The translations under genes were made by a program, and so were the position numbers. A DNA stretch of 64,000 bases, from NCBI GenBank assembly GCA_949130495.1, contig OX422221.1, positions 24,377,917 to 24,441,916 of the forward strand. Direction: 5' to 3'. Position 1 is the stretch's first letter, and each line of letters begins with the position of its first letter. The notes under the pieces were generated by a model. It did not search any database and was not told the origin of the DNA. It worked only from the letters and a program-made list of their open reading frames with translations. The DNA comes from Sambucus nigra (taxonomy: Eukaryota; Streptophyta; Magnoliopsida; Dipsacales; Adoxaceae). Positions 44,131 to 55,055 of this stretch are shown piece after piece.

Positions 44131-47053
44131 TGTAATACCCCGTACTTTTATTGATATTTATTTACGGGATTAACTAAATTAAATGTGAATTAATTGAGAA
44201 TTAATCCGGATAAAATACTAACGAGATGTGAGTTGGTATTTGATTATAATGTGTATATATGGCAACAGATAAATATTAAAAATATTGAAATTGTCGCGAG
44301 ATTGAAATATGGCAATTTGGGAAATTTTGTTGAGACGCGCGTGTCAGTCGCGTCAGGAATGTAAATATTTGAATTTAAAAGTGAATTTTATTTTTATCAA
44401 CCAAATGGTCATTTTGAGTGCGCCAACAAGTCCGGAAGGGTCGAAATAGTCAGAAAACACTAGCCGGTAGTTTAGTTTGGGTCCCGGGGCATTTTTGGGC
44501 CATACCGGCAACTTAAAAGGGTATTTTCGTAATTTTGAAATTTTGGGATTATTAACCAAAGAATTTTGGGAATTAATTATAGGTTATTAAATAAACCACT
44601 AAGCCATTACCATCACTTAACTAATTAGAGGGCTACGGGAGTTATAGGACAAGTTAGAAGAGGTTCCCAAATAGAAAACCATAACCTCCATCTTCAACCT
44701 TCAACCTTCAACCTTGGGAGAGAAAAGAGAGAGAAACCTTCAACATTCAACACCAAATTCTGAAGAATAATCCAAGGCAAGTGGTTTAATTACGTTAATT
44801 TCAAGCGAATGTTTCTTCCATGCTTAGAATTGATAAAATTGCATTATATTGGGTATTTGATGAAAAACCATGAAATTGGAGATAGAAATCCAAGTTATGA
44901 TATAGGGATTGCATGTAGAATGTTATTGGGTGATTGTACTATGAGAAAAAAACTTTTTATGATGTAAAAACGGATTCATAATGTGACATTGAAGACTTTA
45001 AATTTCTGGGTTCATGTTCATAGGGTTTGGGGGAAAATTTGGGAGATTTGATAATTATGTGTTGTTTAGGAAGATTGGACCCCAAAAATATGTTAAGAAA
45101 CGAATTAAGAAGGTTTAGAAATGTTTAAGAACCTTAAAAAACTGTTGGGATAACTTTTGGAGGAGTTTTGAGAAGAGGAAAATTTGAGAAAAACGAATTA
45201 GGAATTTTGGGCTCGAAATTGCCATCTCGTTAGAATACCTGCCCAGGTCGTTCGAACGAGCTCGTTCGAACGAGCTTCTAACGAGGTGACAGTCTGCCTT
45301 CTAATGAGTTGGTAGTTCGTTCGATGCCTTTCGTTTGAACGAACTCTCGTTCGATGCCCTTTCGTTCGAACGAACTCTCGTTCGAATGTCCTCGTTCGAA
45401 CGAGACTTCTAACGAGTTGACAGAATGGCCTTTTTGGACTGAATTGATTTCTAGTGATCCGTAACCTTGTTTAATTGATGAGATAACTTTACCTTGTTAA
45501 CTAATTAGTATAGTTGGGAGATTTGGGATATATTGAGGAGTAAAATATAGAAGGATTACTTGAACCAAATGGTATTTTTGGATTAGGACGCGAGCGTTTA
45601 ATCACGATGTGAGGATAATTAATGACTTAAATACATATAAACCAGGGACATATGATTTGTGTGACATTAAAATTTGGTATAAGAACGAGAAGTATAACAC
45701 TCATAAAATATGGTAATTACTAATATGTGTGCTTGCTTAGTATATATGATTTTATGTGTATGCCATACCTACCATACCTGCTATCACGGGAGGTTTGCGT
45801 TCGTTTAGGGCCATCTAATCTTTGTGTGCCTACGGGGGGATATAGATTGGTACCTCGAGGACATAGGTCAGAGAAGGACTTATTGAGATGTTAATAAGTC
45901 TGCTGATTATGGGAGCGTAGGTATGTGCGTGACCCATGTGATGTGACTGTGTTCGCCTCAATTGTTTGTGATTTGCTATTATCTGAGAACGATTCCTGAG
46001 AGATTCGGAATGCGTGATCCTTATGTACGTGACATACCGGAATGGGATAGCAGAGTATGTGTGCACCGCAGCTTAGTCTCGGGGTGCTAGTATTGTATAT
46101 TTATGATGTGAATAATATACAGTTAAATGAAAAGAATTATCTTGTTTAAATTGTGTAGTATAATTATCATAATGAACGATAAAGATTGAAAGGGACAACC
46201 GGTAGTGATTTGCATTGCTAATAATTGAGAATCCAAGAATTTAAGTAAAACCCTCTATTTAATTGATTATGTTGGAATTAAAAACGCGAATCGAGTAGAA
46301 AGGTTAGAATTTATTTTGGTCTAGATATATATGAGAATCACTTGGATGGGTACGGTACGTTAGGAGTGCAATATTAGTCGAGAGGTGAGTATTTCATGTG
46401 AGAGCACGTCCTAACTTGTATTTTGCATTCATTGTTTTAATGTTATTAAAGCACTTGCTATTTTTAAAACTATTCTCCACATTCGAGCTCTGACCCATTT
46501 GCTTTCAAATCTATTTTTGTAAAAACCTTTTTAGGTGCACAGCCACAAGGACACCATGCATAGGAATTCTATTCAGGTGACAAGCTGTAGCTATTGTGGA
46601 AGTTACAGGACCTTGACAGTAGACGCCTCCTTTTCTAGTCTGGACTCCATGTTCAGTTCTATCAATTGTGGGGCATGTCGCCCATTTCCTTTAGAGACAT
46701 TTTATATTTCAGTTATTCATACTTTGGTTTGTAATTAATTTAGGATGTAGACTTGTTTTACTATTTCAGTATTGGGATTGTTGTGAGGAGTATTTCCTTC
46801 GGATTCATTATTATTTGATGGTTACGCTATTGGGACTTTATTGTGAATGGTTATGTTATTCTTTTATAATTCATTTATTGCATGTTAACCAGATGTAACT
46901 TAAAATTTGACAACTCGCTTTTTAAATACTAGGTGGTTAGTAATTATTAAAATGTTTTCGACAGTGATGCTATTAACTGAACCAACTTGATATTTTGTAT
47001 TAATTTAATAAAGGAGTAGCTACCCGGTATTTAATTAGTTGGGGTGTCGCACA
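44131..47053 (+). repeat. 2.9-kb 3' LTR of the plus-strand Tekay element
   Basis: It runs from TGTAATACCCCGTAC to GGGGTGTCGCACA, directly after the polypurine tract. It includes a cluster of CpG-rich TTCGAA palindromes at 45248-45420. Confidence 0.85.
45248..45420. repeat. Cluster of CGTTCGAACG palindromes
   Basis: 45248-45273 is a perfect 26-bp palindrome made of two TCGTTCGAACGA units around GC. Further TCGTTCGAACGA, CGTTTGAACGA and CGTTCGAA units recur to 45403, interspersed with CTTCTAACGAG(G/T)TGACAG at about 45275 and 45404. The CpG density is far above the surroundings. Confidence 0.92.
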
Positions 47054-48222
47054 GCCCTCGCTAGTCATCCTCTAATGTCCGTCATACAAAATTAAACTGA
47101 ACTCGCATAAGATTCTCTTCAATTATACATAATAAGAGGAGATTTTGAATCGCAATAGCAATCGACAGTCCTAAGCGTAGGGATCTAAATCAAAGAAAAG
47201 CAACGCTAAAAATGTAGTGAATCCGTACAGGTCCTAAGGACACTAACCTGATGCTCTAATACCATCTGTGACATCCCACCTATTTTAGTCACGGGTGATC
47301 AGTTCTTTACTAAAATAAAAAAGGTATATCATCTGATTCATTCATATCATCACTATCGAAAACATTTTGATTACAAATAACCTATTAAGCCTAGTGAAAA
47401 AAATTTAAAACCTTTTTTTTAACTTACATAATATTTATATTCACATAATTAACCATGCAGATAATAAAACTCACACTCACTGGCATAAATTAATTATCCG
47501 ATAACTCTTCATAAAAATCACAATACAATAGTCCAACTGACTGAAAAGAAACCATATGAATAAAAATAAATACCAACTAACTAGGCAACATGACCATAAT
47601 AACTCTGAAGTACCTCTTATCAAGATCTCAAGGATGTAAGCGTCTAATAAATCCCTGCATGCATCCCCAGTTGCTGTAGCATCATCTTACTATAAACATG
47701 GTTAAATCAGGCGTCCCTGTAGCAGAGCACTTAAAAGTTTTGAAAATAATTTGATACGAGTTAGAGCCCAAAACTTTTTGAAAATATTTTGCAAGTGTTT
47801 AAAATTCATTAATAAATATGAAATGCAATCTTTCATATTTAAACTGGCGTTGGACTCCCATGAGATACTCCTCACCCCTCATCTACTGTGCACACCTAAC
47901 ACATGTATTTTAAACACCTTAGTCATGCTACCCCACGTAACTAGTCTCAACACTAATCTTAGTCCCATACGCTACCCTGTATCACGCGTATTTAATATCA
48001 TTACCTTTCACATTTGCTCATCAATTATAATTAAATCAGTTCATTTCCATTAACTTTCACTACTTATTAATTCATTGTTTACACTTTAGTTTTTTGTGCC
48101 CATATATAATTTTGTTCACTTTTATATATGAATTTACACATACATTCGCCGAGTAGTCCTCCCCGATACTTATATAATTTTTTTCACTTTAATATATGCA
48201 TTTACACATAGATTCCCCGAGT
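47054..48222 (-). mobile_element. Fragment of a minus-strand Tekay-type element: leader and part of 5' LTR
   Basis: The LTR part starts at 47267 (TGTGACATCCCACC) and resembles the LTR at 26192 (TGTGACACTCCACC) with matching following text. On the minus strand the LTR end is followed by ATGGTATTAGAGCATCAGG (47247-47265), a tRNA-Met primer binding site, then about 190 bp of leader ending exactly where the plus-strand Tekay LTR ends. The LTR is cut at about 48222 by the TRIM-like element. Confidence 0.75.
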
Positions 48223-49013
48223 TTCCTTACAACTATAAAAGGGATTTCCTCTTGCTTGTGTATGATACTCATTATTATTAGTTTGATAATCAATGTGATT
48301 TGGAGAGAGTTTCCCGATATCAAGTGTAGTTGTTAATGTTGTAACCGATTCTTACCGACACTTTATATTGGTATAAAAATGATGTTCACTCTTGGGGAAA
48401 CGTTCTTAGCTAACAACAGTTGGTATTCAGGTTATCGTACAACCCTGTTAGTTCCAGCTTTCGGTGAATTGGTTTAATCGTTGGCCTCATAGCCTCTCAA
48501 ATCGTAGGTAGTCATGGTGAAAAGATGATTTCCAACACATAACTCTCAATTCTGACAGCCCAAGGCTTTACTTGTAAAGACCAAGTCCAACCGTTGACAA
48601 TGCGTTTCTTAGACCAATCATTCACCCTCCATTATTATAGAACTAGGAGTCCAATAAAATCTTAGCGTGCATCCCATATCTACGCATCCCGCCTCACTTC
48701 TGGCCAACGACGAGTGTCCGACATGATCTCCAAGGTCATCTACACATGGATCAATGAGGATAATCTTCATCACATCGTTCTTGGTATCTACCACATTATA
48801 GGAAGTATGTAGCGACTTCTCATGAGGAAGAGTGATGCAGTAGAATAAGCTTCGAGGTTTTTTTTTCGTTCTATTATTTTTGTTCATTTTGATTTAGTAG
48901 CCTTCCCATAATATCATGCGTCATGCCCCTCTCATGACATCACACATGATAATAATAATAATAGGACTAGAACATTCCTTTACACAGTTACGAGGGACAC
49001 CTTCGTGTATTAT
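48223..49013 (+). mobile_element. TRIM-like element, copy 2
   Basis: It matches 18108-18905 in the same orientation: TACAACTATAAAAGGGATT, GATACTCATTATTATTA, ATTGGTATAAAAATGATG, GTGTCCGACATGA, CATGAGGAAGAGTGATGCAG and CATGACATCACACATGATAA all recur. Both end blocks are shorter than in copy 1. The right end stops where the LTR array begins. No coding frame is shared by the two copies. Confidence 0.7.
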
Positions 49014-49017
49014 TAAA

Positions 49018-50717
49018 ATGACCTAACTTTTATATGCTCATAAATAGTTTGTTTATACAACTGCTTCCTACTTACTATCTAATAAGGTTATATTATTACA
49101 TATGTGATATTATAGTTTCTTAATATGATAAAAACCCATTTTTAAATTTGAAGAATCAATTGTAAAATGGGTCAAATTGAAGTTTAATGGCACATCCTAA
49201 GCTAAATGACAAGTTTTGGGGTGCAAAATGTAAATTTATTGAACTTTAGGGACTTGAATTTATTTAAGAAAGTTTCACAGACCAAAATGAAAAATAAAAA
49301 AGGACCTTTTCATAAATAAAATATTTTTAAGGACCTCTAAGAAATATTGAAAATATAGTGTGAAATTACTTAAATGCCCTTCATATGTAAACTGACCCTT
49401 ATACCCTTAATAACTTTCCACCTCGTGCTTGACACCTCATACTATAATGTGCCACCACCACCTTTCACATGTCTCCGTTTGGTGATTTAAGACTGCAAGA
49501 ATGATCCATTACGCAACACTTCAATGTCGACTCGTCATTGTGAGAACTTGGTCACCCAGACACGTATCAACACCCAAATATCTTTGAAATATTATAAATA
49601 TAGTCCTTGGTATCATTTATTACACGAAATCACTTCAAAAGTTTACAATGAAATAGTGAGATAAATTGCGGGAAAGTTTAAGAATAAGTTTCATCTTAAG
49701 ATTAACGAAAGGATCCAAAACTCAATATAGGTTACATCAAACTTCTGTTTTAGGTGAGCACTTTATGACATTCCTTGCGTATTTTGATTATATGATGTTA
49801 TGCAAACTATACATATTTTGTGAAATGCTTTTATTCCGAAAATACATCTGATACTGATGATTGCGTCATTTGTTATATGTGAATATCTCTCTATATAAAC
49901 ATTTGATTTGAATTATGAAATTACTGATTCGGCCTATGGAAATTGTCTTCCTATGTTGGCCTTGACTACATGATGGATATATTTGGGTGGTACCTTCCTA
50001 GTTGGTTTGTCGCTGGTGTGCCCTAAACAAGGTGTTGTTCCAGAGATCATGATTTTCTCTTTGTGATGTTATCGTGTGGAAACATTTGGCAACACTATCT
50101 GTCTGGGTATTAGAGCATGTATGGCCGCTAAAACTAAATAATTGACATATTGCTCAATTGCTTTATCTGTTCTGTTCTGAACTCTTTATTCTAAATATAT
50201 ATATATATATATATTATCAGTTGCCTTATATATACTGCAAATTCTTATCTCTATATATATATGTCCTCTATTCTACCTCGAATATGTGTGAATTTTTTGA
50301 AAAATCGTGGAATGTCTTGAGATTAAACCTCATTCGACTTTTAGGTCACGTTGTACAAATGATAAATTTTCAGGAAATAATTAGGCTCGCGGATGGAACT
50401 TAAAAGGACTATGTTGAAGATTTTGCTTTTACAACTCTTTTTATTACTTTATGTATAATGCTTGGCTTATCAAATAGAGCTTGTAATAGGTTTTAAATTT
50501 TGTCTTGAGTGGTAACTCATTGTTACTTATATGAAGTTTCCTTTTAGAAAGATCCAATGATATAATTCTTTCATTTTCAGTAGTTTATGATTCATAACTA
50601 TGTGATTGTATTTACATTGCATTCATTCTAAGAAATATTTTAAAACAAGAATATTTGTTGCCTCGGTGGCATGTCAAGACACTCGTTCCCAACTAATTTT
50701 GGGTCGGGGTCGTGACC
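49018..50717 (+). repeat. LTR A of the array (internally deleted)
   Basis: It lacks its first few bases and about 2.2 kb of the interior: after the GTTTGGTGATTTAAGACT block (about 49489) it jumps to the CACTTCAATGTCGACTCG block, which in LTR B is at about 53620. It ends GTCGTGACC. A (TA)n run is at 50195-50214. Confidence 0.85.
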
Positions 50718-50886
50718 GAGGTGGTATTAAAGCACAGGTTATAAACCCGTAGACTTTTGAACATAAGTTTCAAACGTTATAGATCTTAAGTTTCCATATA
50801 TGGGATATAAGATTAAATATCCGTACCTGTTTGTAAATTTATGTAAGTCAAGTTTAGGGACAAAAATTTTTATAAGGAGGGTAGAA
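50718..50886 (+). other. 169-bp interior between LTRs A and B
   Basis: Primer binding site TGGTATTAAAGCACAGG from 50722, purine tract ATAAGGAGGGTAGA just before LTR B. No frame. Confidence 0.85.
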
Positions 50887-53800
50887 TGTAATGACCTAAC
50901 TTTTATATGCAAATAAATATTTGTTTTTACAATTGCTTCTCACTTAATATCTAATAATGTTATATTATTACATATATGATATTGTAGGTTCGGAATATGA
51001 CAAAAACCCATTTTTAAATTTGAACAATCAACTGTAAAATGGGTCAAATTGAAGTTTTATAGCACATCCTAAGCAAAATGATAAGTTTCGGGGGGTAAAA
51101 AATGTAAATTTATGGAACTTTAGGGACGTGGTATTGATTAAGAAAGTTTCAAGGACCAAAATGAAAAATAAAAAGAACCTTCTCGTAAATAAAATATTTC
51201 CAAGGACCTCTAAGAAATATTGAAAATATATAGTGTGAAATTACTAAATTTCCCTTCATGTGTAAAATTATCTGTATACCCTTAATAACTTTCCACCTCA
51301 TGCTTGACACATCATGCTATATTTTTGCCACAACCACCTTACACGTGTCATCCCTATAAATAAAGATAAAACACATGTCGTCCATTTATAAGAAGCTAAA
51401 ACACGTGTCGTCGTTTGGTGAATTAAGACTTCAAGACCGCTCCTGTAGACACCACATTCTAGGAGTCCCTCTAAGTCTCTCTAGAGGTCCCAATCGCCTC
51501 ACTATTTCATTACAAACCCTAGGTTATACTCCAAGTACCAATCTAGAGGTCATTTGGCGCACTCGGGCCTTTTTTCACCCAAGTCAACTCAATTGTCAGA
51601 GCAAAAGCTCTTTGAATCTTCTATGGGAGATGAATCCCCTTTCTAATGGTCTACCCCGTGCACTAATTGGCATAACGGTTCGAACAAACGAAACCTTTTA
51701 CTACTGAAAATAAATTCAGAGTCCATCGGGCGCTCATAGGCCCCGATTTGACCTCAATAAACTTCATCATCTGAGAAAAATCTCTTTGAAACTTCAAAGG
51801 CCACGGAAACCCCTTTCCAACATTCCGTACAGTGCCCAAAATGGCATAACCATTCGGATGAACGATCAGTTTTCCCCTAAAAATTGATTCGGAGGTTGCC
51901 AGGTTCTCTAGAGCTTCGTTTGACCAAAGTCCACTCTTTAGCTTGAACGATACCGAATGAATCTCCGAAGGGCACTGAACACTCTTTTCAACAGTCCCCC
52001 CCAATGCGTGATTCTAACTTACGATGTGAGCGAACGATCAATTTTACTCCGAGAGGTCACCGGGCATTTCTGGTCCCCGACAAACCAAAGTCAACTTTTC
52101 AAACCGAGTAAAGATCTTTTGAATATCTAACTACAACTCCTAACCTATCCAATGGTCCACCCCGTGTGCAATTCTAACTTACCATGCGGACTAACGATCC
52201 TTTTTCGTCTGATAATCTCCCGTCTAAAGGACCGACGTGCTCTTCCGAGCCATATTTGACCGAAAGTTAACTCCCGAACCCGGGAGCTGTCTAAAGGACT
52301 CTTGAAGGGATCGGAATTATCTTTCAAACAATATGCCCCATGCACAATTCAAATCAACAAATTACGTTCTAAAACCATTTTTCCAGAAATTTTTTAACGA
52401 GACTGCCAATTGGAAGGTCCAGTTCCCTACCTATCGGCAGTGTATCTAGGGTCACCTACCATTAGGTAGGACTATGGTAATGCCGATTGTCACCACCCCT
52501 CGCCCAATAAATAGAGGGCAAGACCTCACTCCCAAGACACACCAAAGATCTATCACCATCAGTGATCTCAGCAACATTGTCTCGAAATTAGCAAAGTTCC
52601 TCCATGTGAAATTCCATTCAAGCTTAAATTCCCATCCTTTTCATACGCAATTTGGCAAAATCAAATTCTCTTTCATCCAGCATTCATATCACATTCAAGG
52701 GAGTTCATCCAATATCAAATATCAAGCTTCAAAGAAAGTCCAAAGCCTTCCCTCTCTCTTTAAGTTCATTGTTTTTGCATAAATTTCATTAGATTCATAA
52801 TCTAGTTGTTACTTTAGTTCATACACATTAATATCTACATTTTTATTATTATATTACATATACTTTATTTTCTATAAAAAAAAAATAAAAATAAAAAGAG
52901 GGTTATGCCCATGAATTCTCGATGGGATTATCCATCACACTTTTTTCAAAACTAAAATCCCATTTTCTACACACACACACCTATAATAAAATTTCGTTCG
53001 TAACTATGGGATAATCCCCACCGCCCATGTCGCATTAGAACTACGTGAAATTTGATGCCTTTCTAGGCAAAGTAGGCATTTTCGATTAAAACTCGAGACT
53101 CGAGTTTAATTTTCAAATTTTCTTAATTATCTAATTATCAAATTTCTCTAAATCCTCCAATTTTCTTAAATCTCCCATTTTCATTAGTATACATATTGTG
53201 TTTGTAATTCATATTAGCGTTTCATCCAACACATATTATTGTTTCATCATAACGATCACTATCACGATAAACGTACAAATCATATTTTCTATATATTATT
53301 TTGTGAAAATTCCTATGGATGAGCTCACTCTATCTCTTCCATGGTATGAGTTGGGTGATTCCGATCTCTATTATATATAAACACACACACACACTTCCCT
53401 CTCTCTTTAAGTTCCTTATTTTGTGCAAAATAGGCTCGAGACTCCATCTCTTTAGATTTACCCCACACCGACGATGACCGAAGCGTTACTAAGTAGGGCG
53501 TGAGACCTTTCGAACCCCTTTCCTTTCCCATCATCATCCCCCTTTTTTTGGAGGAAGAAGCGGGAGAAGAGGAACTGGTGCAGGATCTGGATAGGGATAA
53601 CCACAACTCAATTACACAACACTTCAACACTGACTCGTCATTGTGAGAGCTTGGTCACTCAGACACGTATCAACACCCAAATATCTATGAAAAATCTAAA
53701 ATAGAGTCCTTGGGATCATTTATTACACCAAATTAATTCAAAAGTTTACAATGAAATAGTGAGAGAAAGTGCGGGAAAGTTTAAGAAGAAGTTTCGTCTT

Positions 53801-54886
53801 AAGATTAACGAAGTGCTCCAAGACTTAATTTGGGTAACTTCAAACTTCTGTTTTAGGTGAGTACTCTATGACATTCCTTGCGTATTTTTATTATATGATA
53901 TTATGCAAACTATACATATTTTGTGAAATGCTTTTATTCTCAAAATGCATCAGATACCAATGATTCCGTTATTTATTATATGTGAATATCTCTTGATATA
54001 GACATCTGATTTGAATTATGATATTATTCACATATCTCTTTATATAAACATCGGATTTGAATTATGAAATTATTGATTCAGCCAATGGAAACACTCTTCC
54101 TATGTTGGCCTTGACTATCGAGTGAAAATATTTGCGTGGTACCTTCCTAGCTTGTTTGTCGCTGGTGTGTGCTAAACATGGCGTTGTTATAGAGATCATG
54201 ATTTTTTGTTTGTGATGTTACCATGTGGAATCATTTGGCAACACTATTTGTCTGGGTATTATAGCATACATGGCGGTTAAAACTGAATAATAGACATATT
54301 GCTCAATTGCTTTATTTTTTCTGTTCTGAACTGTTTGTTTTAAATAAATAAATAAATATATATATATATATATATATACTGTAAGTTACTTTATATACAT
54401 TAATGAAAATTCCTATCTCTTTATATATATGTCCTCTGTTCTAACTTTTAATAGGTATCAATTTTATGAAAAACCATGGAATGTCTTGAGATTCAACCTC
54501 AATTGACCTTCAGGTGACGCTGTACAAATAACAATTTTTCAGGAAATAATTAGTCCCACGGATGGAACTTAAAAGGACAATGTTGAAGATTTAGCTTTTA
54601 CAACTCTTTTTATTACTTTATGTAAAATATTTAGTTTATCAGATAGAGCATGTAATAGGTTTTAAATTTTGTCTTGTATTGTAACTTGTCGTTACTTATA
54701 TGAAGTTTACTTTTAGAAAGCTCTGATGACGTAATTATTTATTTTTCAGTAGTTTAGGATTCACAAACATGTGATTATATTTACATTGTATTCATTCTAA
54801 GAAATATTTTAAAATAAGAATAATTGTTTCCTTGGTGGCTTGTCAAGACACTCATTCCCAACTAATTTTGGGCCAGGGTCGTAACA
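50887..54886 (+). repeat. LTR B of the array (4.0 kb)
   Basis: Full-length LTR starting TGTAATGACC and ending GTCGTAACA. A TATA-like CCCAATAAATAGAGG lies at 52501. The sub-repeats of about 170 bp lie at 51540-52250. AAAT and TA repeats at about 54341-54378. Confidence 0.88.
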
Positions 54887-55055
54887 GAGGTGGTATCAAA
54901 GCATAGGTTATGAACCTATAGACTATTGAACATAAGTTTCAAACGTTATTGATTTTAAGTTTCCATATATAGGAAATCAGATTAAATATCCGTACCTCTT
55001 TAAAAATTTATGTAAGTCATGTTTGGGGACCAGACTTTTTATAAGGAGGGTAGGT
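54887..55055 (+). other. 169-bp interior between LTRs B and C
   Basis: Same plan as its neighbours: TGGTATCAAAGCATAGG near the left end, ATAAGGAGGGTAGG at the right end. Confidence 0.88.

Larger units (their letters stand above)
41120..47053 (+). mobile_element. 3' part of a Tekay/Del-type chromovirus (Ty3/gypsy)
   Basis: It contains reverse transcriptase, RNase H, integrase, a chromodomain-like end, a polypurine tract (AGGGGGGAAGTA, 44119-44130) and a 2.9-kb 3' LTR. It begins inside pol, joined directly to COMT copy 2, so gag and the 5' LTR are missing. The LTR at 34480 belongs to a different subfamily because sequence beyond the shared TGTAAYACCCCGTA start diverges. Confidence 0.9.

Noticed and set aside
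34480..47053. One full-length chromovirus spanning both gypsy halves
   Set aside because: The two LTRs differ in length (2.5 and 2.9 kb) and diverge beyond their ends, and COMT sequence lies between the halves; two truncated elements fit better.
50718..50760. tRNA-Met-like TGGTAT...AGC motifs as tRNA genes
   Set aside because: They match only the primer-binding complement of a tRNA 3' end, sit just inside LTRs, and lack cloverleaf arms.
51540..52250. CRISPR-like spaced repeats in the giant LTRs
   Set aside because: Units are 160-173 bp and degenerate without unique spacers, in plant nuclear DNA; they are ordinary tandem repeats.
52474..52782. 102-codon frame in LTR B, also present at 59855-60163 in LTR D
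   Set aside because: The frame is kept between B and D because the LTRs are close copies; LTR C has an indel there. No domain is recognisable, and it lies next to a TATA-like site, so untranslated leader is more likely.
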